A DNA stretch of 64,000 nucleotides from GCA-2746795 sp964643965 (GTDB taxonomy: Bacteria; Chloroflexota; Anaerolineae; Promineifilales; Promineifilaceae): positions 51,931 through 115,930 of the forward strand of contig CAZXVH010000002.1 of the NCBI GenBank assembly GCA_964643965.1. Direction: 5' to 3'. The notes under the pieces were generated by a model that made no database searches, was not told the DNA's origin, and saw nothing but the letters and a program-made list of their open reading frames with translations. A program made the translations under genes and the position numbers. Positions 51,009 to 60,066 of the stretch are shown in pieces; the first letter of the stretch is position 1; each line of letters starts with the position of its first letter.

Positions 51009-51866
51009 ATGGAATTACTACCAGCCAACCTCTTCACCTATGAACAACTGGTCGAGGCTTACAATGAAACTCGCATCGACTACGTTGTGCCCATGCCCAT
51101 GAACATTGCTCGTATGCGCGAATACTCTCGCGTTTACGACATTGATTTGGCGCGGTCTGTGGTGGCGATGGAAAATAACGTCATCCAAGGGCTGGGTATG
51201 TTGGGCATCCGCGAAAATCGAAGCTGGATCACCCGGCTTGGGGTTTTGCCGGTGGGCCGGCGCAAAGGGGTGGGACGGGCTATCATGGAAGAACTGCTGC
51301 GGCAGGCATGTCTCCTGAACCTGGAAATTTCCTGGCTGGAAGTGATCAAAGGCAACAGGCCGGCCCACGAACTTTTCAACAGCCTGAGCTTCCGCGCAAC
51401 AAGAGAACTTATTGTCGCTCGCCGGCCGCCTAATCCCCAAATTGAACTCCCCAAACATATCCATTATAAAAGCGTGACGCCCCTGGATCATGAAGACGCC
51501 ATTATCTTATTATCACATCGCCAGGAAAGACCAAATTGGCTCAATGAAATCGAAACCTTTCAACACGTTAAAAATCTGTCTGCCCTGGTGGTAGAATTGG
51601 AAAATGGGGGGCGCGGCTGGGTTACGTACCATGCCGGTTTGCTGCAACTAACCCGGGTCGTGGTGGAGGTTACGGCCGGCGATCCCATTGATGTCACGGC
51701 CGCTATCCTCCATATGCTCCACCATCGCCACAAACGGCAGGACACCATCGCTGAAAATCTTTTCGACGAAGTTCAATACCAGGGCTTCAGGCAGGTCGGC
51801 TATTTTGAAGCCTTCCGCCGTATTGAGATGAAAAACATATTGAACACAGTGGACAGTGAACAGTAG
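51009..51866 (+). CDS. GNAT-family N-acetyltransferase
   Basis: A 285-residue protein. The N-terminal half is a GNAT fold with the acetyl-CoA-binding motif A LGVLPVGRRKGVGRAIMEEL (the R/Q-x-x-G-x-G part is RRKGVG), then strand ISWLEVIKGN and RPAHELFNSLSF. The second half (about 145-285) looks like a divergent second GNAT-like or partner domain. It would acetylate an amine; the substrate is not known. It lies between the receiver gene and the serine-enzyme fusion. Confidence 0.85.
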   Translation: MELLPANLFTYEQLVEAYNETRIDYVVPMPMNIARMREYSRVYDIDLARSVVAMENNVIQGLGMLGIRENRSWITRLGVLPVGRRKGVGRAIMEELLRQACLLNLEISWLEVIKGNRPAHELFNSLSFRATRELIVARRPPNPQIELPKHIHYKSVTPLDHEDAIILLSHRQERPNWLNEIETFQHVKNLSALVVELENGGRGWVTYHAGLLQLTRVVVEVTAGDPIDVTAAILHMLHHRHKRQDTIAENLFDEVQYQGFRQVGYFEAFRRIEMKNILNTVDSEQ

Positions 51867-51890
51867 ACAGTGAACAGTGAAGGAATTCCC

Positions 51891-54617
51891 ATGCTCCATC
51901 CCACCGATATTTCCGCCGCCGCTGCCAGATTGGCCGGTATTGTCAACCAAACTCCCGTTATGACTTCGCGCACCCTCAATGAGATTTGTGGCTGCGACGT
52001 CTATCTCAAATGTGAGAATTTCCAGCGAGTGGGCGCTTTCAAGTTTCGCGGCGCTTACAATGCGGTCAGCCAGTTGACTGAGGCGCAAAAAGCGAAGGGG
52101 GTTGTCACCCATTCCAGCGGCAATCACGCCCAGGGTTTAGCGTTGGCTGCCCGGCTAAACGGCGTCAAAGCCACCATTGTCATGCCAGAAGATTCGCCGC
52201 CGGTAAAAAAAGCGGCCACGGCCGCTTATGGCGCTGAGATCATCACTTGCCCGGCTGTGGAGCGCGAGAAGGTATCGGCGGAACTCGTAGAAAAATACGG
52301 CTACACGCTTATCCATCCCTATGACAATGATCAGATCATCGCCGGGCAGGGCACGGCCGCCTGGGAACTGTTTGCGGAAGTGGGGGAACTGGATACGTTA
52401 TTTGTGCCGGTGGGGGGAGGGGGCTTGATTAGCGGCTGCGCCCTGGCAACGGCCGTTAAATCTCCCCATTGTCGCGTTGTCGGGGTGGAGCCACAGGCGG
52501 GTGATGACGCCGGCCGTTCCTGGCGAAACAAGGAGATCATCCGCCTGGACAGTGTGCCTAACACCATCGCCGACGGACTGCGTACCCGCTTCATCGGGGA
52601 GCGCAATCTCGCCATCATGGCTGAATATGTGCATGATATGACCACCATTGACGACGCTGGCATATTAAAAACGCTCGAATTCTTGTGGACGCGGCTCAAA
52701 ATTGTGGTGGAACCAAGTTCAGCAGCGGCGCTGGCGCCCCTGTTCACCGGGCAATACCAATCTCATGGCAAACGAGTCGGCGTCATACTCAGTGGCGGCA
52801 ACGTTGATTTTCAAGCCATTGTGCCGCTGCTGACTTCACGGAAAGCAGCGATTGCCGAACCAGAATTAACTTCTGTCCTGACGCCGCCCCGTCAGGTTGC
52901 CAAACGCCCGCGTGTACTCGTCTGTGATCCGATTGATCCGGCAGGATTGGAAATTTTGGGGAAAACGGCCGTTATCGACTATCAACCTGGCATAACCGAG
53001 GAAACATTACTGGAACAAATTAAAAAAGCCGACGCCATCATCGTGGAACAGGAAACAAAGATTACCGAAGCGATCATCGAAAACGGCGTCGATTTGCGCG
53101 TCATTGGCTGTTTAGGCACACGCCTGGACAATATCGACATCAGCGCTGCCCGCGCCATGGGCGTTAGCGTGGTCAACGTCCCCAGCAGCGGCGCCGTCGC
53201 CATTGCTGAACATGTGCTGGCCTGGATGTTGGCGCTCGCTTCCCGCTTTGCCGACGGCCGTTTAGCCGGCAAAACAGTAGGCATCATCGGCTTTGGGCGT
53301 ATCGGCAGGCAGGTCGCCCGCCGCGCCCGCGCCTTCGACATGCGTGTGCTCGTTAACCAGCCCCGTCTCACGCCTGAATTGGCGCTGGCGGCGGGCGTCG
53401 AAGCCACCGACCTCGTCGATCTGCTCAAACAGTCCGACTTTGTCAGCATCCATGTGCGTTACAATGAAAAAACGGATCCCATCCTCGGCGCAGAGGAAAT
53501 GGCGCTCATGAAATCATCGGCCAGTGTCATTAACCCAGGCCATACCAAACTGGTGGATGAGGCGGCGCTGTTGGATGCTTTGAAAAACGGCCGTTTATCT
53601 GACGCCGCCGTGCCTGAATTCCCCGCAGAACAAGGCAAACCCGATGAGATTGGGCAGAAATTACGCGCCCATCCACGGGTGATGGTTGTGCCTCATGCCA
53701 GCACCATCATTGGCAACCGGCAGCGGGATGCCGCCATTAACGTTGCTCACCAGATAACGGCCGTTCTGGAAAAGAAACGCCCCAGTGAAACCCTCTCCCT
53801 GGAATTGGTTCCGGCTGCACTCGTCGTGCCGCATGAGCAGGTAGATGACAAACGAGTGGCGCGGCTGATGAATCGTCTGGAGGAAGATGGCCTGCTGGTT
53901 AACCCCCCCATTACCACTTTTTGGAATGGGAAATATGTGGTGCTGGACGGGGCCACGCGCTCCACCGCCTTCAAGCGTTTAGAGTATCCGTATCTCATTG
54001 TCCAGGTCATTCAGCCGGATGAAGGCCGCTTCCAACTACAGACCTGGTATCATGCCATTTCTGGCGGGCAGCGCGTCACGCCGCGCACGTTTGCTGATTT
54101 ACAACAACATTTACAGCAGATTCCCGGCGTCAGGTTTGAATCAGCGCCAGCCGCCAACACCGCCCATATTTTCCAAGATGGGCGCACCCTCTGTTATTTC
54201 CTGGATCGAGAGGGACAAACGACGGTAGCCAAAGCGGCTGTGGGCTACGATAGATTAGCCGTCATGAACGAGTTGGTTGGCTCTTATACCAAATGGGGCA
54301 ATGTAGAACGTACGCTGTTAACTGATTTGCCGCGTTTGTTGAGCCAATTCCCACAGATAACGGCCGTTGCCATCTTCCCCCAATTTAAGCCCGAAACCAT
54401 CTTCGACATCGCCAGCAAAGGCGGCCTGGTCCCGGCTGGCCTAACCCGCTTCGTCATCCCCGGCCGTATCCTGCGCCTCAACGCCGACCTCTCTCGCCTC
54501 AAGCAAGATGAGCCAATCCAGGCCAAACGGTCCTGGTTCAACGAGTTCCTGGAAGAGAAATTAGCCCGCAGCCGCCTGCGCTACTACGAAGAACCGGTCA
54601 TTTTAATGGATGAATGA
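51891..54617 (+). CDS. Fusion: PLP Ser/Thr dehydratase + D-2-hydroxyacid dehydrogenase + SbnI/SerK-like domain
   Basis: A 908-residue three-part protein. Residues ~5-315 are a fold-type II PLP enzyme of the threonine-dehydratase/serine-racemase group: catalytic Lys51 in AFKFRGA, SSGNHAQG at 75-82 and the PLP-phosphate loop VGGGGL at 174-179. Residues ~340-628 are an NAD-dependent D-2-hydroxyacid dehydrogenase like SerA, with GIIGFGRIGRQVA (464-476), Arg411, an acidic residue near 576 and His602. Residues ~640-908 match the ParB-fold serine kinases (SbnI/SerK), with VPHEQVDDKRVARLM and VLDGATR (684-690) and the tail LVPAGLTRFVIPGR. All three parts belong to serine chemistry. The ATG at 51891 follows AAGGAAT. 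Confidence 0.88.
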   Translation: MLHPTDISAAAARLAGIVNQTPVMTSRTLNEICGCDVYLKCENFQRVGAFKFRGAYNAVSQLTEAQKAKGVVTHSSGNHAQGLALAARLNGVKATIVMPEDSPPVKKAATAAYGAEIITCPAVEREKVSAELVEKYGYTLIHPYDNDQIIAGQGTAAWELFAEVGELDTLFVPVGGGGLISGCALATAVKSPHCRVVGVEPQAGDDAGRSWRNKEIIRLDSVPNTIADGLRTRFIGERNLAIMAEYVHDMTTIDDAGILKTLEFLWTRLKIVVEPSSAAALAPLFTGQYQSHGKRVGVILSGGNVDFQAIVPLLTSRKAAIAEPELTSVLTPPRQVAKRPRVLVCDPIDPAGLEILGKTAVIDYQPGITEETLLEQIKKADAIIVEQETKITEAIIENGVDLRVIGCLGTRLDNIDISAARAMGVSVVNVPSSGAVAIAEHVLAWMLALASRFADGRLAGKTVGIIGFGRIGRQVARRARAFDMRVLVNQPRLTPELALAAGVEATDLVDLLKQSDFVSIHVRYNEKTDPILGAEEMALMKSSASVINPGHTKLVDEAALLDALKNGRLSDAAVPEFPAEQGKPDEIGQKLRAHPRVMVVPHASTIIGNRQRDAAINVAHQITAVLEKKRPSETLSLELVPAALVVPHEQVDDKRVARLMNRLEEDGLLVNPPITTFWNGKYVVLDGATRSTAFKRLEYPYLIVQVIQPDEGRFQLQTWYHAISGGQRVTPRTFADLQQHLQQIPGVRFESAPAANTAHIFQDGRTLCYFLDREGQTTVAKAAVGYDRLAVMNELVGSYTKWGNVERTLLTDLPRLLSQFPQITAVAIFPQFKPETIFDIASKGGLVPAGLTRFVIPGRILRLNADLSRLKQDEPIQAKRSWFNEFLEEKLARSRLRYYEEPVILMDE

Positions 54618-54626
54618 GGCAGAGTT

Positions 54627-54670
54627 GGGGATTGGGGATTGCGGATTGCGGATTGGGGATTGCGGGTTGC
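54627..54670. repeat. GGATTG(G/C) short repeats
   Basis: Six or so GGATTGG/GGATTGC units in the spacer after the fusion gene, followed by a CTAAGCTCGTCGAAG word at 54709-54725 related to the TCGACA repeat family. Confidence 0.6.
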
Positions 54671-54746
54671 AAAGTTTTAGGATGGCAAGATAACTTGCCC
54701 CCGGTCGCTAAGCTCGTCGAAGCGCCCCCTCTAAAGGAAATTACAT

Positions 54747-55355
54747 ATGATCAAAGCAGTTATATTTGATATTGGCGGCGTCATCATCCGCACGGAGGAT
54801 CACAGCCGCCGGCGACAATGGGAAAAGAAGCTTGGGCTGGCCGAGCGGGAATCAGAAAGCATCGTCTTTAACAGCGAGATGGGCCAGAAGGCACAAAGCG
54901 GCGCTGTCACCGATGAGGAATTGTGGGTTTGGGTAGGGCAGCGGCTCCAGCTAAACGGCTCTGCACTGGCGGCGTTTCGGGCCGGGTTCTGGGCGGGGGA
55001 TGTGTTGGACGGCGAGTTGGTGGATTTTATTCGCAGGTTGAAGGCAGGGGGGTATCAAACGGCCGTTATCAGCAACGCCACCGATAATCTGCAAAACGCC
55101 CTGAGCCACAAGTTCCACATCGCCGACGCCTTTGATCTCATCGTCGGCTCTGCCACGGAAAAAGTGATGAAACCAGACCCCCGCATCTACCAACGCACCC
55201 TGGCCCGGCTCGGCCGTCAGCCAGCAGAAGCCGTCTTCATCGACGACTTCGCCCATAACATCCAGGCCGCCCAGGAATTGGGCATGGCTACCATTCATTT
55301 CAAACCCGGTACAAACGTCCCGGCTGAATTAGCAACCTTAGGCGTAAGTGTATAA
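54747..55355 (+). CDS. HAD-superfamily phosphatase (subfamily IA)
   Basis: A 202-residue HAD hydrolase. Motif I is FDIGGVI (Asp at ~8). A four-helix cap occupies ~15-85, motif II is VISNAT, motif III is KPDPRIY (Lys) and motif IV is FIDDF. Motif I has FDIGG instead of FDxDG, so the second Asp is missing. This is common in the IA group that includes alpha-D-glucose-1-phosphatase YihX. It would remove phosphate from a small metabolite. Given the neighbour, phosphoserine is a possible substrate, which is inference. AAAGGA precedes the ATG. Confidence 0.9.
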   Translation: MIKAVIFDIGGVIIRTEDHSRRRQWEKKLGLAERESESIVFNSEMGQKAQSGAVTDEELWVWVGQRLQLNGSALAAFRAGFWAGDVLDGELVDFIRRLKAGGYQTAVISNATDNLQNALSHKFHIADAFDLIVGSATEKVMKPDPRIYQRTLARLGRQPAEAVFIDDFAHNIQAAQELGMATIHFKPGTNVPAELATLGVSV

Positions 55356-55430
55356 GGGATGAATCCACCGCCCTGTTTACTGAAAACTGTTCGTTGTTCA
55401 CCGAAAATCGTTCGCTAAAAAACAACTACC

Positions 55431-55459
55431 CTGACAATTGTCACCACATCGCATACAAT
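55431..55459 (+). promoter_or_regulatory. Promoter before the HdeD-like gene
   Basis: CTGACA, 17 bases, TACAAT. Transcription would begin near 55466 and the leader contains GGAGAAA before the ATG at 55495. Confidence 0.6.
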
Positions 55460-55494
55460 TCAGCAGATATTCTAAACCTGGAGAAAATTTAAGC

Positions 55495-56097
55495 ATGAGC
55501 AAATCAGAAGCGAGTGGTTCCAAAGTTATTACCGGGGCAATGACCCGCGGTGGCTGGCAGTTATCGGTGTTGCGCGGCGTTGCCATCTTGTTACTCGGTT
55601 TATTTGCCATCGCCGCGCCAAAACAAGCCCTGTTTGTGATGGTGCAGGTCATCGGGCTTTACTTGCTGATCGACGGCGTCATCACCAGCCTTGCCGCCTT
55701 TCGCGGGCGGGGTGGCAGCAGCCGCATGGTCGTATTGGGACGCGGCGCGTTGAGCATCATCGGGGGGCTGTTGGTGCTGCTGCTGCCGTTTGTATTCCCG
55801 GAGATCGCCCCCACGATATGGGCCTATATGTTGGGCTTGATCGCTTTCGTTTTGGGAATCGTAGACTTGCTTACCGTTGCCAAAGCACACCGAGAATTTG
55901 AAACGAAATCGACGATGATCATCAGCGGCTTGTTGTTGATGCTGTTGGGGATTTTAATGATTTTGCTGCCGTTCCTCATCGAACGCGAACAAATGGCCGT
56001 CGTCGGGCTGACGATTGCCGCCCTGGGTGTGGTTAATCTGGTGGCGGCATTTATCCAGCGACGGTCGGCAAAAAAGAGCCAGATCGTTTTCAAATAG
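55495..56097 (+). CDS. HdeD-family membrane protein (DUF308)
   Basis: A 200-residue protein with six membrane helices in three DUF308 pairs (for example LLLGLFAIAAPKQALFVMVQ and IIGGLLVLLLPFVFPEIAP). It resembles the acid-resistance protein HdeD of E. coli. The basic C-terminus (RRSAKKSQIVFK) is cytoplasmic. Function outside E. coli is not established. The ATG at 55495 is preceded by GGAG at 11 bases. It is monocistronic with its own promoter. Confidence 0.87.
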   Translation: MSKSEASGSKVITGAMTRGGWQLSVLRGVAILLLGLFAIAAPKQALFVMVQVIGLYLLIDGVITSLAAFRGRGGSSRMVVLGRGALSIIGGLLVLLLPFVFPEIAPTIWAYMLGLIAFVLGIVDLLTVAKAHREFETKSTMIISGLLLMLLGILMILLPFLIEREQMAVVGLTIAALGVVNLVAAFIQRRSAKKSQIVFK

Positions 56098-56290
56098 TCT
56101 GATCCCTCGACTGATGAGAAACGGAGAAACGGCCGTTTTGTAATGATCTTAAAAAGCCTCTATCCTCAGGGGAAAAGAGAGACGCTACAATCTGTTACTG
56201 ACTGTTGAACAAGTTTTGCAAGAAGCTGCTCTCATGTCTGCGCCTGAGACAATGCCATGATTGACGAGGAGAGGAAGGATACTTAAGCCT

Positions 56291-57310
56291 ATGGACACAG
56301 CAAAAGATAACTCTAAACTCCTTCTACGTGCCTTAAAAGAACCCGGCTTAAAATACGCTCCTGATAACCAACTTTCACTTTTCCCTGAAAAAGAATTGCT
56401 CAAAGGAGAAATCTTTGATAGCAACCATATCAAAGCCTCTCCAGATCCCACGCTTTTTTATAAACATCCTCACGGCGCCCTGTTTATAGGTGATTCTCTT
56501 ACCTGGCTATCATCGCTTGAAAGTGAATCTGTAGACCTTGTCATTGCCGATCCCCCCTACAATATTAACAAAGCAGAATGGGATACATTTGAGTCTCAAC
56601 AGGCTTACGTACAATGGTCATTGAACTGGATAGAAGAAGCAGCGCGTGTTTTGAAGCCAGAAGGAACTTTATATATTTGTGGTTTTTCAGAAATATTGGC
56701 TGATATTAAGCTGCCTGCTTTAAGATTTTTTAAAGGATGCCGCTGGCTTGTTTGGCACTATAAAAACAAAGCAAATCTGCGCTCTGATTGGGGGCGGTCT
56801 CATGAAAGTATTTTGCATTTTCGAAAAAATAAATCTTTCACATTTAACGTAGACAATGTACGCATTCCATATGGTGATCATACAACCAAATATCCAGAAC
56901 GAACGCAAGCAGAAACAAGCCAATACGGTAAAGGTCGAAGTTTAGATAAAAAACAAGTTTGGCGTCCTCATCCAAAAGGCGCTAAACCTCGTGATGTGCT
57001 AGAAATCCCAACAACGTGTAATGGGATGCATGAAACAACGCCCCATCCCACACAAAAGCCAGAAGAACTCTTTCGTAAACTCGTATTAGCGTCATCAAAC
57101 GAAGGCGACCTGGTAATTGATCCATTTTTAGGCTCAGGCACAACGGCCGTTGTCGCCGAACAATTAAAACGGAACTGGATGGGCTGCGATCTGTCCGAAG
57201 AGTATGTTAAATGGGCAGTTGAACGCATTGAATTAGTTAAAGAGTGGCCCATTGAAAAATGGATTGAATTCGATCTTAAGAATACAAATCGGAGAAAATC
57301 TATACGATGA
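56291..57310 (+). CDS. Type II DNA methyltransferase (beta class, DPPY motif)
   Basis: A 339-residue DNA amino-methyltransferase. The catalytic motif IV is ADPPYNI (86-92), followed by a target-recognition stretch, and motif I for AdoMet is IDPFLGSGTTAV (276-287). The order IV, TRD, I makes it beta class, methylating N6-adenine or N4-cytosine. It ends with ATGA overlapping the next gene, so it is the modification half of an R-M system. The gene is more AT-rich than the surroundings, a sign of transfer. I chose the ATG at 56291; a TTG ten codons earlier is possible. The recognition sequence cannot be told. Confidence 0.9.
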   Translation: MDTAKDNSKLLLRALKEPGLKYAPDNQLSLFPEKELLKGEIFDSNHIKASPDPTLFYKHPHGALFIGDSLTWLSSLESESVDLVIADPPYNINKAEWDTFESQQAYVQWSLNWIEEAARVLKPEGTLYICGFSEILADIKLPALRFFKGCRWLVWHYKNKANLRSDWGRSHESILHFRKNKSFTFNVDNVRIPYGDHTTKYPERTQAETSQYGKGRSLDKKQVWRPHPKGAKPRDVLEIPTTCNGMHETTPHPTQKPEELFRKLVLASSNEGDLVIDPFLGSGTTAVVAEQLKRNWMGCDLSEEYVKWAVERIELVKEWPIEKWIEFDLKNTNRRKSIR

Positions 57311-58257
57311 CCTCGCAGCCCACATTAGTTGACTTGCAAGCAAGCGTTCAAGATAAAGTAGCCTTCAAAGAAATTGAAGATTACTACATACTTGCCCATA
57401 CATTTTTGAATTTGCTCACACGCACCCAGCCAACACATATTATTTCCCCAAACGACCATCGGTATATTTTCTATCAATATAGTGAAATTTATGGACACAA
57501 AATAACCCGGCCTCTCAATTCAGATTTGTTCATCGAACAGGCAGATGCGTTTCAAAAAGCATTCAATCGTTTCATCTTATTTTTAAAAGATTTGAAACAA
57601 CATGGGCCAGCGATTACAAATAAAAGTAGTGTTCGAGAATATTTGAAGACCAACGAAGTCAATAAAATCGTTTATACCTGTCAACAAATTGTGGGCAGTA
57701 TTGGGGATTCCTTTGAAAATCCCAATCAATCCAGGAAACGCATCGGTCAGCTTTTTGAAAATCTGGTCAAATTAATAATCCAAGAAATTGGCTTCACCTG
57801 CGAATCACGAACTATTTTTGTACCAATTCCAGGATCGCCTGACTATAAAATGGCTTACGAACTCGATCTGGTGTTTTCTAAAGAAGGAGCAATTATTGCC
57901 TCTGAAAGTGAATTGGTGCATCCTGAAGAGATAATTGGATCAGTTAAAACCACCAGCAAAGATCGAATTGACAAGATTTTTCTGGACAAATTCCTTCTCG
58001 CCAAACTTTTGGGGCGAGACGTAAAGATGATTGCCATATTTTTACACGATGTTCAACGTGCATATCGGGCAAACAGCATTTTTGGCGTCAACTCAACTTT
58101 CAAGGTAAACCACTTTTTAGGCTATACCGTTGCCCTGAATCGAATGGATGGCGTTTATTATATCAATCCCCGTCCGGAAATGATAAGCGACCCTCGTTTG
58201 AGAAATGAAATCGGCAACTTTCAATTTTTTCTGACACAAGATATCTGGCAGATGTAA
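57307..58257 (+). CDS. Type II restriction endonuclease (PD-(D/E)xK candidate)
   Basis: A 316-residue protein without strong similarity that I recognise. Likely catalytic residues are Glu151 (QLFENLV), Asp187 (ELDLVF) and Lys214 in GSVKTTSKDR, the S-V-K-T-T-S-K-D-R pattern being common in restriction enzymes of the PD-(D/E)xK type. It overlaps the methyltransferase by four bases and ends just before a terminator. The context and AT-rich composition make the endonuclease role likely. Recognition sequence unknown. Confidence 0.82.
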   Translation: MTSQPTLVDLQASVQDKVAFKEIEDYYILAHTFLNLLTRTQPTHIISPNDHRYIFYQYSEIYGHKITRPLNSDLFIEQADAFQKAFNRFILFLKDLKQHGPAITNKSSVREYLKTNEVNKIVYTCQQIVGSIGDSFENPNQSRKRIGQLFENLVKLIIQEIGFTCESRTIFVPIPGSPDYKMAYELDLVFSKEGAIIASESELVHPEEIIGSVKTTSKDRIDKIFLDKFLLAKLLGRDVKMIAIFLHDVQRAYRANSIFGVNSTFKVNHFLGYTVALNRMDGVYYINPRPEMISDPRLRNEIGNFQFFLTQDIWQM

Positions 58258-58272
58258 ACATGCTATTCTAAT

Positions 58273-58307
58273 AAAACCTCTCGCCCATCCATCCGCGAGA
58301 GGTTTTT
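58273..58307 (+). terminator. Rho-independent terminator after the R-M operon
   Basis: A 12-bp perfect stem (AAAACCTCTCGC with GCGAGAGGTTTT), a 10-base loop and a following T-rich end. It separates the R-M genes from RF3. Confidence 0.88.
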
Positions 58308-58344
58308 CATGTAAACGATATTCATCATTTTAGGAACATCAGGT

Positions 58345-59946
58345 ATGACGGAACAAACTCCACCCACTTTATACCAGGACGAAATAGAGGCCCGGCGCAC
58401 CTTCGCCATCATCTCCCATCCCGATGCTGGCAAAACTACCCTCACCGAAAAGCTACTGCTCTACGGCAACGCCATCCACCTGGCCGGCAGCGTCCGCGCC
58501 CGGCGCAACCAGCGCAGCGCCACTTCTGACTGGATGAAAATGGAGCGGGAACGCGGCATCTCCATCACCTCCACCGTGCTGCAATTCCCCTACAAAGAGC
58601 GCATCATCAACCTGCTCGACACCCCCGGCCACCAGGATTTCTCCGAAGACACTTACCGCACCCTCATGGCCGCCGACAGCGCCGTCATGGTGCTGGACGC
58701 CGCCAAAGGCGTGGAAGCGCAAACGCGCAAACTGTTTGACGTGTGCCGGCAACGGGGCATCCCCATGTTTACCTTCATTAACAAGATGGATCGCCCTTCC
58801 CAAGACGCGCTGGAATTGATGGACGAGGTGGAAAACGTGCTGGGTATGCAGCCGGCGCCCCTCAATTGGCCGGTAGGTGACGGCGACAGCTTTATGGGCG
58901 TTTACGACCGCCAAACCAAGAAGGTCTATTTGTATGATCGCACGGTGCGCAACCAGACCATCTCGCCGGAAACCATCACCACCCTGGACGATCCGCGCAT
59001 TGCGGCCGGGCTGAACCAGTATCAACTGGATGATCTGCATACCAACATCGCCCTGCTGGACGAGTTGGGCCTGGATTTTGATTTCGAGGCGTTTAGGCGC
59101 GGTGAACAGACCCCCGTTTACTTTGGCAGCGCCCTCACCAACTTTGGCGTACAGCTTTTTCTCAATGACTTCATCCGCTATGCGCCGCTGCCCGCCGCCT
59201 ACCTCACCAATGCTGGACCTATCGATCCGATTGAAAACGAATTCTCTGGCTTCGTCTTCAAAATCCAGGCGAATATGAACCCTAAACATCGGGACAGTGT
59301 GGCCTTTGTGCGCATTTGCAGCGGCCGTTTTGAGCGCAATATGACCGTCACCCATGCCCGCACCGGCAAAACTATCCGCCTGCCCGTGCCTTACACCTTC
59401 TTTGCCGACGAGCGCCATGTGGTGGAAGAAGCGTATGCCGGTGACATCATCGGTCTGCCGGGCAACCGTAATTTCAACATCGGCGACACCATTAGTGTGG
59501 AAAAAGGGTTCGCTTTTGCCCCTATCCCCCGTTTTGCCGCCGAGCATTTTGCCCGCATCATCAACCTGGATATCGGCAAACAAAAGCAGTTTCTTAAGGG
59601 CATCCAACAGTTGGAAACGGAAGGAGCTATGCAAGTTCTATACGAAGCTGATGCCCAGCGCCGGGATCCCATTCTGGCGGTGGTAGGCGTTTTACAGTTT
59701 GATGTGGTGAAAGCCCGCATGGAAAACGAGTATAATGTAGACGTGCGCCTGGAGATGCTGCCCCATCAGCTTTGCCGTTTTGTACAGGGCACAGCGGAAC
59801 AAATTGCCCAACTACCCTGGCGCTTTAGCGGCATGATGAAAACGTTGGACAGCGACGGCCGTTTAGTGGGCCTGTTTAACTCCGAGCATGAGTACCATTA
59901 CTACCAAAACAAATATCCGGAGATTGCGTTTAAAGATATGGTCTAA
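58345..59946 (+). CDS. prfC: Peptide chain release factor 3
   Basis: A 533-residue translational GTPase that recycles RF1/RF2 after termination. G1 is SHPDAGKTTLTEKLL, switch I is RERGISITST, G3 is DTPGHQDFSE and G4 is NKMDRPSQD. After the G domain come the OB-type domain II and the RF3 C-terminal domain. Length and all motifs are as in the family. It has no exact AACGGCCGTT, only a one-base variant near 59855. It follows the R-M terminator by 37 bases, with a weak AGGAA ribosome site. Confidence 0.97.
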   Translation: MTEQTPPTLYQDEIEARRTFAIISHPDAGKTTLTEKLLLYGNAIHLAGSVRARRNQRSATSDWMKMERERGISITSTVLQFPYKERIINLLDTPGHQDFSEDTYRTLMAADSAVMVLDAAKGVEAQTRKLFDVCRQRGIPMFTFINKMDRPSQDALELMDEVENVLGMQPAPLNWPVGDGDSFMGVYDRQTKKVYLYDRTVRNQTISPETITTLDDPRIAAGLNQYQLDDLHTNIALLDELGLDFDFEAFRRGEQTPVYFGSALTNFGVQLFLNDFIRYAPLPAAYLTNAGPIDPIENEFSGFVFKIQANMNPKHRDSVAFVRICSGRFERNMTVTHARTGKTIRLPVPYTFFADERHVVEEAYAGDIIGLPGNRNFNIGDTISVEKGFAFAPIPRFAAEHFARIINLDIGKQKQFLKGIQQLETEGAMQVLYEADAQRRDPILAVVGVLQFDVVKARMENEYNVDVRLEMLPHQLCRFVQGTAEQIAQLPWRFSGMMKTLDSDGRLVGLFNSEHEYHYYQNKYPEIAFKDMV

Positions 59947-60066
59947 GGGAAGAGGCTATCCTGTACATGATGTGAGAAAGAAATAGCGTGGTGTGTAAGG
60001 CGTGGGTCATGATGCATAACTATTTTCACGCTTCACGCTCCACATTTTTAAGTTTTGGAGACAATC

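Noticed and set aside
58453..59634. Long open frame on the minus strand across RF3
   Set aside because: It is a shadow of the GC-rich prfC gene. The plus-strand protein has all RF3 motifs and the antisense translation has none.
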